64,000 bases of DNA from Pullichristensenella sp963930055 (GTDB lineage Bacteria > Bacillota > Clostridia > Christensenellales > Aristaeellaceae), in NCBI GenBank assembly GCA_963930055.1, contig CAWVKS010000009.1, forward strand, positions 124,001-188,000, given 5' to 3'. Under the pieces are notes generated by a model that had not been told where the DNA came from, did not search any database, and saw only the letters and a list, made by a program, of their open reading frames with translations. The translations under genes and the position numbers were made by a program. Below are positions 1-7,962 of this stretch, piece after piece. Each line of letters begins with the position of its first letter. The first letter of the stretch is position 1.

Positions 1-40
1 GTGGATGTTGACCCAGCCGCCGCAGCCAGCACGAGAAAGC

Positions 41-75
41 AAAAAGGGGATGATACGACGGTTCGTGCCATCCCC
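41..75 (-). terminator. Intrinsic terminator of the 107-505 gene
   Basis: On the minus strand a GGGGATG/CATCCCC stem (46-52 with 69-75) is followed by five T residues. It lies about 30 bp past the stop of the membrane-protein gene, so it probably ends that transcript. Confidence 0.6.
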
Positions 76-106
76 CTCATGGGCGATACAATACATGGAA
101 ATCGTC

Positions 107-505
107 TTATTGCTTTTTTCGTCTTATACTGTGCCCTTTCCGATTATACCTTGTGCCGAATATAGTTGGAATACCGCCAATCACAAGACTTACAATAAAT
201 ATACTAACAAAAATAGTTTTCAGACATTCATTTTCGCTCCAAATCGTCTGTGCTATGCTTAAAAGTATAGTAAAAAAACCAACTACAATATAGGCAATGA
301 ATAGTACATAATGAAACATCCGCTTCTCTTTGAAATATTCTACATAATTAAGCAAAAGAAACCTACGAACAAATGATATTTTGTGTTTGGGCGAATGTCT
401 GAAAAGCCTCTTGTGAGAGATGAGTCTGAGATCCAAAAGCAAATCACCCCTTAGCGAGATCAACATCAAAAAGTAAATAACAATCGTAACAATTATTCCA
501 GCCAT
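107..505 (-). CDS. Small AT-rich membrane protein, possible immunity protein
   Basis: This 132-residue protein has three hydrophobic segments (roughly residues 3-18, 66-90 and 96-116) and a very basic tail (RKGHSIRRKKQ). I recognise no family. The gene is visibly richer in A/T than the sequence from 1.2 kb onward, which suggests transfer. Its start (AAGGAAAATAGACG then ATG) overlaps by 13 bp the stop of a short open frame running down from the RHS remnant on the same strand. An AT-rich membrane protein directly behind an RHS core is the usual position of a toxin immunity gene. That role is inferred from position only. The frame could also be an unrelated small membrane protein. Confidence 0.55.
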   Translation of the reverse strand: MAGIIVTIVIYFLMLISLRGDLLLDLRLISHKRLFRHSPKHKISFVRRFLLLNYVEYFKEKRMFHYVLFIAYIVVGFFTILLSIAQTIWSENECLKTIFVSIFIVSLVIGGIPTIFGTRYNRKGHSIRRKKQ

Positions 506-668
506 CGTCTATTTTCCTTCTCATGCAAAGCATCTGGCTTTTGATGCGGAATAAACGCCATTAAATATGTCCGAATTCCGTATCGGCCTAATCAGGCGCC
601 TTCTATGATATCTTTTTGTTTGGGATACGTAATACTTGACAGCTTTTTTGCAGTTTCTCTCGAGCTGT

Positions 669-842
669 TTAGAGCGTGGGCTTGCCCCATGCATCGTATT
701 TGTATTCTACCACGAGGCTTCCGGCGCTGTCAACGATTCCTACAATGTCGCCCTGAAGGTTGTGGACGTAGCTGTACAGCGCGCCGTTGAAGTCTACCAT
801 TGCCGGCCTGCTCTGCGCATCGTAGAAGAAGTGCAGCGCATC
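669..842 (-). pseudogene. RHS-repeat core remnant
   Basis: Reading the minus strand from 842 gives a 57-residue stretch that begins DALHFFYDAQSRPAMVDFNG, passes through NLQGDIVGIVDSAG and ends EYKYDAWGKPTL before a stop. The YDAxxRP, NxQGDIxGIxD and YxYDAWG motifs are hallmarks of RHS/YD-repeat proteins just before their variable C-terminal toxin. No start codon or upstream RHS repeats are visible (the frame above 842 loses similarity), and the normal RYRGYxYDxETGLYYL block after the WG motif is missing. This is therefore a broken fragment of a polymorphic toxin gene rather than a working gene. Confidence 0.7.
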
Positions 843-1109
843 GCTACCCCTGGTCGGATGCGTTATTTGTCGCGCGAGTAGCGGATGAGTTTTATGACTG
901 AACAGTCAGAGATGCCGTTTTGCGTTCGCTGTGCCTGGCTGTATGCGCAGTCGACTTTGTATAAGGGCCAGTCCACAGCGGCTGAACCAGAGATGTGCAG
1001 GGGCCGCCTGTGCCTTCGCGCCGCTTTGCCAAATGTCGCACGTCCGAGGGCGGAATCGCTTGGCCTTTAAGCGCCTATCCATCCTCATATACTTTCCTGC
1101 CACACAAAT
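843..1109. other. No recognisable gene
   Basis: Several overlapping open frames exist here on both strands, but none has a convincing ribosome binding site or a recognisable product. The stretch may be decayed RHS DNA. Confidence 0.4.
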
Positions 1110-1147
1110 GACCTCCTGCCGCAGTTCCCATTCTGCGACAGGAGGTC
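1110..1147. terminator. Bidirectional stem-loop terminator
   Basis: A 15-bp stem (1110-1124 with 1133-1147, one G-T pair) closes an 8-base loop and is followed by TTTCT on the plus strand. It lies just past the last gene of the minus-strand ABC operon and probably ends that transcript. Confidence 0.6.
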
Positions 1148-1190
1148 TTTCTATTGGCCGTTGCACCGCATCCTGTCCATTGTTGTCACT

Positions 1191-1934
1191 TTATGCAGCC
1201 TCCGCGCTTCTGCGCGCGGCCGCCCTGATCCCCGGGCTCTTGGGTCGAACGAACAGCGCTATCGTTCCGCACTCAAGCAGGACAAGCTGGGCGATGACGG
1301 CTGCGGCGGGCAGTGTGAACGCCGGGTCCAGCGTCCCCAGAGTGAGCGGGAGGGCGGTAAAGAGGCTGCCGTTCCACAGCCCCAGCGCTTCGGGCAGGGG
1401 CAGGGCCGCCGCCGCGAAGGGCAGGAGCATCCACGGATAGAGCAGCCAGGGGCGGATGCGCGCCAGCAGCCAGCCGCAGCCCAGGGCGAACGCCAGCGCC
1501 GGAACGAGTGTCGCCAGCGCCGGAAGCAGCAGGCTGCCCCACGCGTACCAGCCGAAATAGCGGCCATAGAACGCTGCCGCTTCCAGCAGGCAGCACAGCG
1601 CCAGTAGCGCCGTTCCCGCCAGGGCGGCGGCGCATCGGGCCCAGGCGTAGCGCCGGGCGTCCATGGGGGCGGCGTCGGTGAGCGCCATCGCCCGCCGCGC
1701 CCTGCCCGAGGTGAAGAAGGTCAGAAAGAACGATGCCCCGACCCACAAAAGGGGCAGCATCCGGCTGAGATAGTCCCCAAAGCTCCAGGGGGAGAAGGGC
1801 GCGGTGTGGGAGACGCCGAGGATGGTCGCGCTCTCCAGCACCATGGCGCCGTAGGCGAGCAGCACCAGCACGAGGCCGGCAAAGAACTTGTTGAGCAAAA
1901 GCCGCCGGCATTCATATCGGAAAACTTTACGCAA
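1191..1934 (-). CDS. ABC-2-type membrane permease
   Basis: This 247-residue, strongly hydrophobic protein has about six membrane segments and starts with a short basic leader (MRKVFRYECRRLL), as ABC-2 exporter permeases do. The start is TTG at 1934, overlapping the end of the permease-peptidase gene by 8 bp, so the two are translationally coupled. It is the third gene of a minus-strand operon led by an ABC ATPase and is probably the second membrane half of that exporter. The substrate cannot be read from the sequence. The family assignment rests on hydrophobicity and context. Confidence 0.65.
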   Translation of the reverse strand: MRKVFRYECRRLLLNKFFAGLVLVLLAYGAMVLESATILGVSHTAPFSPWSFGDYLSRMLPLLWVGASFFLTFFTSGRARRAMALTDAAPMDARRYAWARCAAALAGTALLALCCLLEAAAFYGRYFGWYAWGSLLLPALATLVPALAFALGCGWLLARIRPWLLYPWMLLPFAAAALPLPEALGLWNGSLFTALPLTLGTLDPAFTLPAAAVIAQLVLLECGTIALFVRPKSPGIRAAARRSAEAA

Positions 1935-4108
1935 GGTTCAGCGCCTCCTCCGTCAGCCCGCAGGCGTCGAGAAATTCTTCATACGTCAGGTAGGGGTACA
2001 TGGGATCCAGCTCCCGGTTGAACAGCGCGTGCAATATCTGATCCATGGCCGCCTCGCCGCCCACCAGCTTTTCCGCTTTCAGGATCATCAGGGGCATTTC
2101 GCAGTACTGACGCATCTGGGAAAGGCTGTTGGAGATCTGCAGGCGCTGCGCCTCGGGCAGACGCTCCAGATACTCCGGGTGGCGGACGTAGAAGTTGAGG
2201 TAGTAGTCGTCCACCGCCCGTTGCCATGGATCGATATAGTGCGTTCGCGCATAGTCCTCGCCGTAGAGCTGCTTTGCGATGCGGTAGGTGGTGTAGCAGG
2301 TGAGCCCCTCGGCGGACCAGGGGCTGTTGGGGTCGGCGGTGTCGAACATGTTGCCCAGCCCCCACCACTGATGGACCAGTTCGTGGATCATTACCTCTCC
2401 CGCGCCGCCGCCCTTCTCCGCGTTGGAGAGGTTGGCGGCTGTGAAGTCGGCCTCGTCCAGCAGGCTCGCGCCGCCCGCGGCATAGCCACCGCCGGCCACG
2501 CGGCTCTGGATGAGCTTCAGGCTCTCGCCCGCGCCGAAGGAGAGCGGGCCATAGCGCGTGGCGCAGTATTCCACGACCTGTTTAACGGCCTCCACGGCCC
2601 CGGCTTCCTCCATGACGGCCTGATGCTTGCGGCCATAGCAGAACTCGATGGTCATGCCGCCGGCGTGGATGGTTTCCATCACATAATCCCCGGCATAGAG
2701 GATGCCGCCGGCGCTTTGCTGCACGAAGCGCCACGTCTTCATGCCGTCGCACTCCAAAATCACCTCGGCCTCGCCCGCGCCGAAGGGGATGGCGGTCATG
2801 GCGGCGGGCAGTGTGACGTCGATGGTCGCGGGATAGCCGTTTTCCTCCGGGCAGCACGTTCATCAGCCGCGGGTAGAGCGTGGCGTTTTCCAGACACAGG
2901 TACTCCGCGCTGATCTCCTTGCCGCCCTGCATGGCGGGAATGCTCTCCTGCGGGAAGCCGCCGTAGTCCAGCGTCAGCTCCACCTGTTCGTCGGCGGGGA
3001 GAGATACCTCCAGCAACGCCTGGTTGTACTCCTGGTAATCGCTCACCGAGAAGGGGACATCGGCGCCGTTCGCCCGCACGTTGGAGACGGCATAGCCGGG
3101 GTCGATGCCGAAGGCCACGGTCTGCTCTGCCCCGGAGGTGTTTTGGAAGCGGTAGGACGCGCTGCCGGAGACCGTGCCCGCCGCCGTGTCCGGGAACACC
3201 TGCGCGCTGCGGCCGGTGCATACCAGCCCCTCGGCGTAGGGGATTTCATAGAAGGACATCGCCGTGAGGTCCGGGTTGCTGCGGTCGATGAAGGGCTGGA
3301 GGGCCCAGGCCGTGCCGGAACAGACCAGCAGCGCAAGGGCCACGGCCGGGCGGCAGGCACGCCGGGCGCTTCGGGCGAGGGAACCCAGCGCCCCCTTGCC
3401 GTACTGGCGGACGCAGAGCCAGGACAGCGTCCACACGCCGGAGAGCGCCGCCAGCCAGGTAAGGCGCATCCAGGCTACCGAGCGAAAGATGCGGAAGTTG
3501 GAAAAATCGTCCGACAAGGCCCAGACGCAGGGGTTGAGCCAGCACAGCTGCCAGTCGCCCGCCCATACCGTCAGGCTCAGGGCGGCGAAGGCGGCAAAGA
3601 GCACCAGCGAAAGGTCCGCCCGGCGGGTGAACTGATAGGCGGCGGAGGCGGCCAGTATGCCCAGCGGCAGGGCCGCGCCCATCAGCAAAAGATAGGCCAG
3701 GGCATAGTCTGCGCCATCAAAGACCGCGCCGATGAGCCCCCTGCTGACGGGCAGCCAGACGAGCATGGCGAGCGCCGCCGTCATCACTGCCACCGCAAGC
3801 AAGGCCAGCAGGCGGGTCAGGGCCGCCGTCAGCGGGGAGACCACCGCGTCGGTGAGGACGTCCACACGGTTTCGGGCCGTCCGATCCCATTCGTGGATCG
3901 CAAGTATGCCAAAGAGGACGCCGCCCGCCGCGCCGCCGGCGATGGCGGGATTTGCGAGGTACATGGAGAGCATGGTGCTCGCCGTGGCCGGCTTATAGAG
4001 GAACAGGCCCACTGCCGGGGAAAGGATGGTCAAGGCCATGACCAGCCAGACAAGGCGGCTCTGGAGCGATCTGGCAAATTCCTGCGGAAAAAGACGAAGG
4101 GCCTTCAT
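1927..4108 (-). pseudogene. ABC permease fused to M1-type aminopeptidase, frameshifted
   Basis: The first half (from ATG at 4108, overlapping the ATPase stop as ATGA) is an ABC-2-like permease of about seven membrane segments. It runs into an extracytoplasmic domain similar to the N-terminal part of M1 peptidases (DLTAMSFYEIPYAEG, VELTLDYGGFP). The second half carries the zinc-peptidase motif HELVHQWWG, with a candidate third ligand Glu 20 residues later (SAEGLTCYTTYR). The usual M1 spacing is 18. The two halves are in different frames. One extra base near 2846-2852 (CCCGGAGG where CCCGAGG would keep frame) separates LMNVLP from EENGYPATIDVTLP. ABC permease-M1 fusions next to an ABC ATPase are a known arrangement in Bacillota and Bacteroidota. 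The shift is either an assembly error or a very recent inactivation, because both frames otherwise remain intact. Confidence 0.75.
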
Positions 4109-4974
4109 CGCGCTGCCTCCCCTGCGTTTTGATGGATGCGATAGAGGTAGGCGTCCTCCAGAGAGGGCTCTTCCGGCTCGGCATAGGCCGGAAGCGTATC
4201 CGCCACCGCGCGGCAGCGGATGCCGGAGCCGGTGTTCACCCGCGCGGTGATCTGCAGCCCCGTTTCCCGCCTGGCGTCCCTTTCCCAAAAGACGCCCACG
4301 TGCCCCTCCGCAGCCCGGATGAGGCCCTCCGGCGTGCCGGCAAAGAGTATGCGCCCGTGGTCGATGACGACGATCTGGTCGCACACGGACTGCACATCCT
4401 CGATGATGTGGGTGGAGAGCAGCACCAGACGATCCTGCGCGGTGCGGGAGAAGAGGTTGCGAAAGCGGATGCGCTCCTCCGGGTCCAGCCCCACCGTGGG
4501 CTCGTCGAAGATCAGGAAGGGCGGCTCGCCCAGCAGCGCCTGCGCGATGCCCACCCGCTGCCGTTGGCCGCCGGAGAGCGTGCGTATCTTCGCTTTGGAC
4601 TTCTCCTGCAGGCCGACCATGCCGATCACTTTGTCGATGGCGGCTTTGGGGCGGCGCAGGCCCTTGAGGGCGGCCATGTAGTCGAGGAACTGCCGCACCG
4701 TCAATTCGTCGAAAAGGCCGAAGTCCTGCGGCAGGTAGCCCAGTTGTTCTTTCAGCATCCGCTCATTTTTGCGAAGATGCTGCCCGTTCACCAGTATGGC
4801 CCCGCCCGTGGGCTCCAGCGCCGCCACCAGCAGCTTCATGAGCGTGGATTTGCCCGCCCCGTTGGGGCCCAGAAGGCCGATGAGGCTGGGACTTTTCAGC
4901 GCGAGGTCCAGGCCCTTGAGCGCCTGTTTCCCGCTGGGGTAGGTCATGCTGAGTTGTTGAATATCGATCTGCAT
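4105..4974 (-). CDS. ABC exporter ATP-binding protein
   Basis: This 289-residue ATPase carries Walker A GPNGAGKST (residues 36-44), the Q-loop region LGYLPQDFG, signature LSGGQRQRVGIAQ, Walker B FLIFDEP and the switch His in LLSTH. The C-terminal tail resembles CcmA/bacitracin-type exporter ATPases. The frame is open further upstream, but the start at 4974 (MQIDIQQLSMTYPSG) has an AAAGGA ribosome binding site and matches the usual N-terminus. It ends in an ATGA overlap with the permease-peptidase gene. It should energise export by the two downstream membrane proteins. A 9-bp inverted repeat covers its ribosome binding site. Confidence 0.85.
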   Translation of the reverse strand: MQIDIQQLSMTYPSGKQALKGLDLALKSPSLIGLLGPNGAGKSTLMKLLVAALEPTGGAILVNGQHLRKNERMLKEQLGYLPQDFGLFDELTVRQFLDYMAALKGLRRPKAAIDKVIGMVGLQEKSKAKIRTLSGGQRQRVGIAQALLGEPPFLIFDEPTVGLDPEERIRFRNLFSRTAQDRLVLLSTHIIEDVQSVCDQIVVIDHGRILFAGTPEGLIRAAEGHVGVFWERDARRETGLQITARVNTGSGIRCRAVADTLPAYAEPEEPSLEDAYLYRIHQNAGEAAR

Positions 4975-4984
4975 AACGCCATTT

Positions 4985-5009
4985 CCTTTCTGTGTGGGAT
5001 ACAGAAAGG
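4985..5009 (-). promoter_or_regulatory. Inverted repeat overlapping the ATPase ribosome binding site
   Basis: The perfect inverted repeat CCTTTCTGT-7 bp-ACAGAAAGG ends inside the AAAGGA ribosome binding site of the ABC ATPase gene. In RNA it would pair the Shine-Dalgarno bases into a hairpin. In DNA it could be a dimeric repressor site. The sequence cannot tell which. Confidence 0.5.
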
Positions 5010-5067
5010 ATAGCAGGGCGATGTGGAGCGGACTTGCAGCGCGTGTGTGTTTTGTATGGAGGCGCGC

Positions 5068-5112
5068 AAAAAGGCCATGGCAGGCCCCCGATCGGAGGTT
5101 GACATGGCCTTT
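5068..5112 (-). terminator. Terminator of the regulator-kinase operon
   Basis: The minus strand shows a 10-bp stem AAAGGCCATG/CATGGCCTTT (5070-5079 with 5103-5112) followed by further T residues. It lies about 30 bp past the stop of the histidine kinase gene. Confidence 0.6.
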
Positions 5113-5140
5113 GTCCACGTTGAAAGCATGGGCTTCAAAG

Positions 5141-6634
5141 TCAATCGACGCTTCCTTCCGCGGGGAAGGTCACCGTCGCGCGCACCCCTTCCGCCGTGTT
5201 TTCAAGGCGGCATTCCGCCCCGTGCCGCTCCAGTATCATCTTCACCAGATACAGCCCCAGGCCGCTGCCGCCGGTGGCGCGGCTGCGGGAGCCCTCCGCC
5301 CGGTAGAAAGGTTCGAAGAGGTGGGGCAGGGCGTCGGCGATGATCCGCGCCCCGGCATTCTCCACGGTGAAGGCAGGCTGCCCGTCCAGCCTGCCGCACC
5401 ACACACGCACCCGCGCCCCTTCCGGGGAGTAGAGGGCGGCGTTGGACAGGAGATTGCCCACAACCTTTTCCAGCATGGCCTCATCCCCGGCGACAGACAC
5501 GCCCGGCGTCAGATCGGAGATCAGCCGCTGCCCCCGCAGGCGGAACATCTCATCGTCCTGCATGAGCCGCCGGTTCAGGAGGGCGGACAGATCCACGCGC
5601 TCCCGCCGCACCTCCGCGGAGCCCGTCTCCATGCGGGAAATGGCGAGCATCTCGCCGATGAGGCGCTCCATGCGCCCGGCGACCTGCAGGGAGCGGAGCA
5701 GATACTTGTCCCTGTCCCGATAAGCGCCCACGCCGTCCAGCATCCCGGAGAGCTGGCCCTTGAGGATGGTGACCGGCGTCTTGAGTTCATGGGAGGCGGC
5801 GGAGAAAAAGGCTGTCCGCTGCCGGTCCAGTTCCCGCTCCCGTTCCACCTCCCTTTGCAGTGTCAGGTTGGCCTCTTTCAGCTCTTCAAGGGCGGTGGAA
5901 AGGCGCTTTGCCATTGCATCCAGGCTGCGCCCCAGCGCGCCGATCTCGTCCCGGCGCCGCTCCTTGCATGCCCAGCCGAAATCCAGCCGGGCCATCTTCC
6001 CCGCGATGCCGCTCAGCCGCACGATGGGCCGGGTGATGGTCCGGGAATAGATCAGCGCGCATATCAGCGAAAACGCCAGCAGCGTAAGCAGCAGCCAGGG
6101 CGCCATCTGCGCAAGCGCCCGCACCGCCAGATTTTCCGCCTCCACCCGGGGCGTGACATAGAGGGCATAGGGTCCGGGCTGGTCGGCAAAGCGCACCTCG
6201 GCGGCGAGCGCGGCCTGCTCGGAGGCGGTGACGCTCACCGTGTCCTCCGCCGTGCTCCGGGTGTAGTAAGTGACCGTAGATTCGCCCACGGATGTGCCGG
6301 TGACCGCGTCCTCGCCCGTGGCCGCCTGCTCCACAGTAAACCACTGCCCCGTGCCCGCGATCTGCCCGTCCGGCCCAACCAGCATGGCCTGCGCGCCGGA
6401 GGCGTGGAGGAATTTTTCCAGCACGGGCCCGCATTCCTGCAGGGCGGTATTTGCCAGCTCGTCCACCAGTTCGTCCACCTGCCGGGCGAGGTCGTCGCTG
6501 ACCACGGCGGTGTAGGTGCTGGGCGTGGCCCAGGCGATGAGGCCAAAGGTCATGGCCCCGGCCAGCAGCAGGATCAGCGTGGTCATCCAAAAGATGCGCG
6601 CCGTGAGGCTTTCAGCGATCTTCCTTCGCAGCAC
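5141..6634 (-). CDS. Membrane sensor histidine kinase
   Basis: This 497-residue kinase has a membrane segment at about 14-36, an extracytoplasmic sensor domain to about 180, a second membrane segment (PWLLLTLLAFSLICALIYS), a HAMP linker (RTITRPIVRLSG), a coiled segment and a HisKA domain with phospho-acceptor His in SHELKTP. The HATPase domain shows the N-box VGNLLSNA, F-box FEPFYR and G-box GGSGLGLYLV. The start is GTG at 6634 behind a G-rich site and overlaps the regulator gene by 23 bp. It is expected to autophosphorylate and pass phosphate to the adjacent OmpR-type regulator. The closest architecture is VanS/YycG-like. Its position upstream of the ABC-peptidase operon suggests that operon as a target, but this is inference. 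Confidence 0.9.
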   Translation of the reverse strand: MLRRKIAESLTARIFWMTTLILLLAGAMTFGLIAWATPSTYTAVVSDDLARQVDELVDELANTALQECGPVLEKFLHASGAQAMLVGPDGQIAGTGQWFTVEQAATGEDAVTGTSVGESTVTYYTRSTAEDTVSVTASEQAALAAEVRFADQPGPYALYVTPRVEAENLAVRALAQMAPWLLLTLLAFSLICALIYSRTITRPIVRLSGIAGKMARLDFGWACKERRRDEIGALGRSLDAMAKRLSTALEELKEANLTLQREVERERELDRQRTAFFSAASHELKTPVTILKGQLSGMLDGVGAYRDRDKYLLRSLQVAGRMERLIGEMLAISRMETGSAEVRRERVDLSALLNRRLMQDDEMFRLRGQRLISDLTPGVSVAGDEAMLEKVVGNLLSNAALYSPEGARVRVWCGRLDGQPAFTVENAGARIIADALPHLFEPFYRAEGSRSRATGGSGLGLYLVKMILERHGAECRLENTAEGVRATVTFPAEGSVD

Positions 6635-7280
6635 GATAGCCCACCCCCCTGACCGTCTCGATATAATCCCGGTTCAGCTTGTGCCGCAGATTCTTGATGT
6701 GGCTGTCCACCACCCGCTCGTCGCCGAAAAAGTCGTACCCCCACAGTTTGGAAAGGAGCATCTCGCGGGTAAACACACGGCCGGGAGCGCGGAGCAACGT
6801 ATGGAGCAGGTCAAATTCCCGCGCCGTCAGATCCAGAGGGCTTCCCGCCGCCAGCACCTCCCGGGCGTCCAGATCCAGCACCAGATCGCGGTAGCGCAGC
6901 GTGCGGGGCTCTGTCTCCGCGCCCCGGCGGCGAAGAATGACCCGTATCTTCTCCAGCAGCACCGGCATGGAGAAGGGCTTGGTCACATAGTCGTCGATGT
7001 CCAGGCCAAAGCCCCGCAGCTGTTCCGCCTCGCCATCCAGGGCGGTGAGCATGAGGATGGGCGCCTGGGACTGGCGGCGGATCAGTTCGCACACGCCGAA
7101 ACCGTCGATCTTCGGCAGCAGCACGTCCAGCAGCACCAGATCAAAGGGCTGCGCGTGAAACATATCCAGCGCGGCCACGCCGTCGCCGGCTGCGGCCGTC
7201 TCATAGCCGGCATCCTCCAGATAGGTCCGCAACAGTTCCTGAATGTCCGGCTCATCTTCCACGATCAGTATCTTTTTCAT
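6612..7280 (-). CDS. OmpR/PhoB-family response regulator
   Basis: This 222-residue two-domain regulator has a receiver domain (ILIVEDEPDIQ, phospho-acceptor Asp in LVLLDVLLP, conserved Lys in YVTKPF) and a winged-helix output domain (LTAREFDLLHTLLR, VVDSHIKNLRHKL). The frame stays open to 7328, but the start at 7280 (MKKILIVEDE) gives the standard receiver N-terminus. The upstream site is weak. A TATACT -10-like hexamer lies about 20 bp upstream. It is co-transcribed with the kinase downstream, whose start lies inside this gene's end. Confidence 0.9.
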   Translation of the reverse strand: MKKILIVEDEPDIQELLRTYLEDAGYETAAAGDGVAALDMFHAQPFDLVLLDVLLPKIDGFGVCELIRRQSQAPILMLTALDGEAEQLRGFGLDIDDYVTKPFSMPVLLEKIRVILRRRGAETEPRTLRYRDLVLDLDAREVLAAGSPLDLTAREFDLLHTLLRAPGRVFTREMLLSKLWGYDFFGDERVVDSHIKNLRHKLNRDYIETVRGVGYRAAKEDR

Positions 7281-7630
7281 GCTTCGATCACCATGAAGAA
7301 GTATAGCACGGAATTGTGGATATATCATGGAGAAAGAGGAGATTCCCTCGCGCGGCGGATGACGGCCGCTAAAACGATGCGCGACGTTCCTTCCAAAGCG
7401 GCATATACACGGGAATTGCCGGTTGGGAAAACGCGCGCGCTACTGGTGGATCGCCAAAAACGCCACAACGGATCGGGGATGGAAGACCTGATATACGCAT
7501 GATATTCCCCTTCAGAAACGGCGTAGAGATCCGGCAAAGGCCATGAAGGCAAACGATTTGGCGAAACCGCGAATCCCGCGAAATTCCCCGTGAAACCCTC
7601 TGGCGCGCAGGCTTTCCGCCCCAAAGGGGT
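7281..7630. other. Gap without a recognisable gene
   Basis: Between the regulator start and the tRNA terminator I see only the likely promoter of the regulator operon near 7290-7320 on the minus strand. Open frames here lack recognisable products and run through the tRNA. Confidence 0.5.
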
Positions 7631-7673
7631 AAAAAAAACCCCCTGCCGGCTTTGTATCAAAAACTGGCAGGGG
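7631..7673 (-). terminator. Terminator of tRNA-Arg
   Basis: The minus strand carries CCCCTGCC/GGCAGGGG (7666-7673 with 7640-7647) followed by eight T residues, immediately after the encoded CCA end of the tRNA. This is a textbook intrinsic terminator. Confidence 0.85.
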
Positions 7674-7676
7674 ATC

Positions 7677-7752
7677 TGGCGCACCCGGCGGGATTTGAAC
7701 CCACGGTCTTTCGAGTCGGAGTCGAACACTTTATCCGCTAAGCTACGGGTGC
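7677..7752 (-). tRNA. tRNA-Arg, anticodon CCG
   Basis: The minus strand folds as a full cloverleaf. It has a 7-bp acceptor stem GCACCCG/CGGGTGC, a D arm with AGCGGATAA, an anticodon stem TTCGA/TCGAA around the loop CTCCGAC (anticodon CCG, reading CGG), and a T arm with GGTTCAAATCC. Discriminator G is followed by an encoded CCA (7679-7677). It has its own promoter and terminator, so it is a single-gene transcript. Confidence 0.92.
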
Positions 7753-7771
7753 AAGGCTTTACAGCCTTTAC

Positions 7772-7800
7772 AGTATAGCACAGGGGCGGCGATTTTGCAA
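7772..7800 (-). promoter_or_regulatory. Promoter of tRNA-Arg
   Basis: On the minus strand a TTGCAA -35 box and a TATACT -10 box are separated by 17 bp and end about 20 bp before the tRNA 5' end. Confidence 0.75.
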
Positions 7801-7962
7801 GCGCGATTTTGCCAACGGGCGTTTTTCCGCTGTACATATCCGGGAGCCGGGGCGGCTTGCGGCCTTTCCCCGTCGGCCCATCCGCGGGGCCATCCCCGGA
7901 AACGATCCGGGAACGGCCCCGCCCGGGGCTGCGCCGAGTTTGCCGGCTTTGCGCTCTGGCCG

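Noticed and set aside
3143..4132. Long plus-strand open frames opposite the permease-peptidase gene, and similar long frames opposite most GC-rich genes
   Set aside because: They are frame shadows of GC-rich coding DNA. Their compositions are skewed and they lack ribosome binding sites.
7325..7837. Open frame of 170 codons on the minus strand between the response regulator and the hydrolase
   Set aside because: It runs straight through the tRNA, its promoter and its terminator and has no recognisable product.
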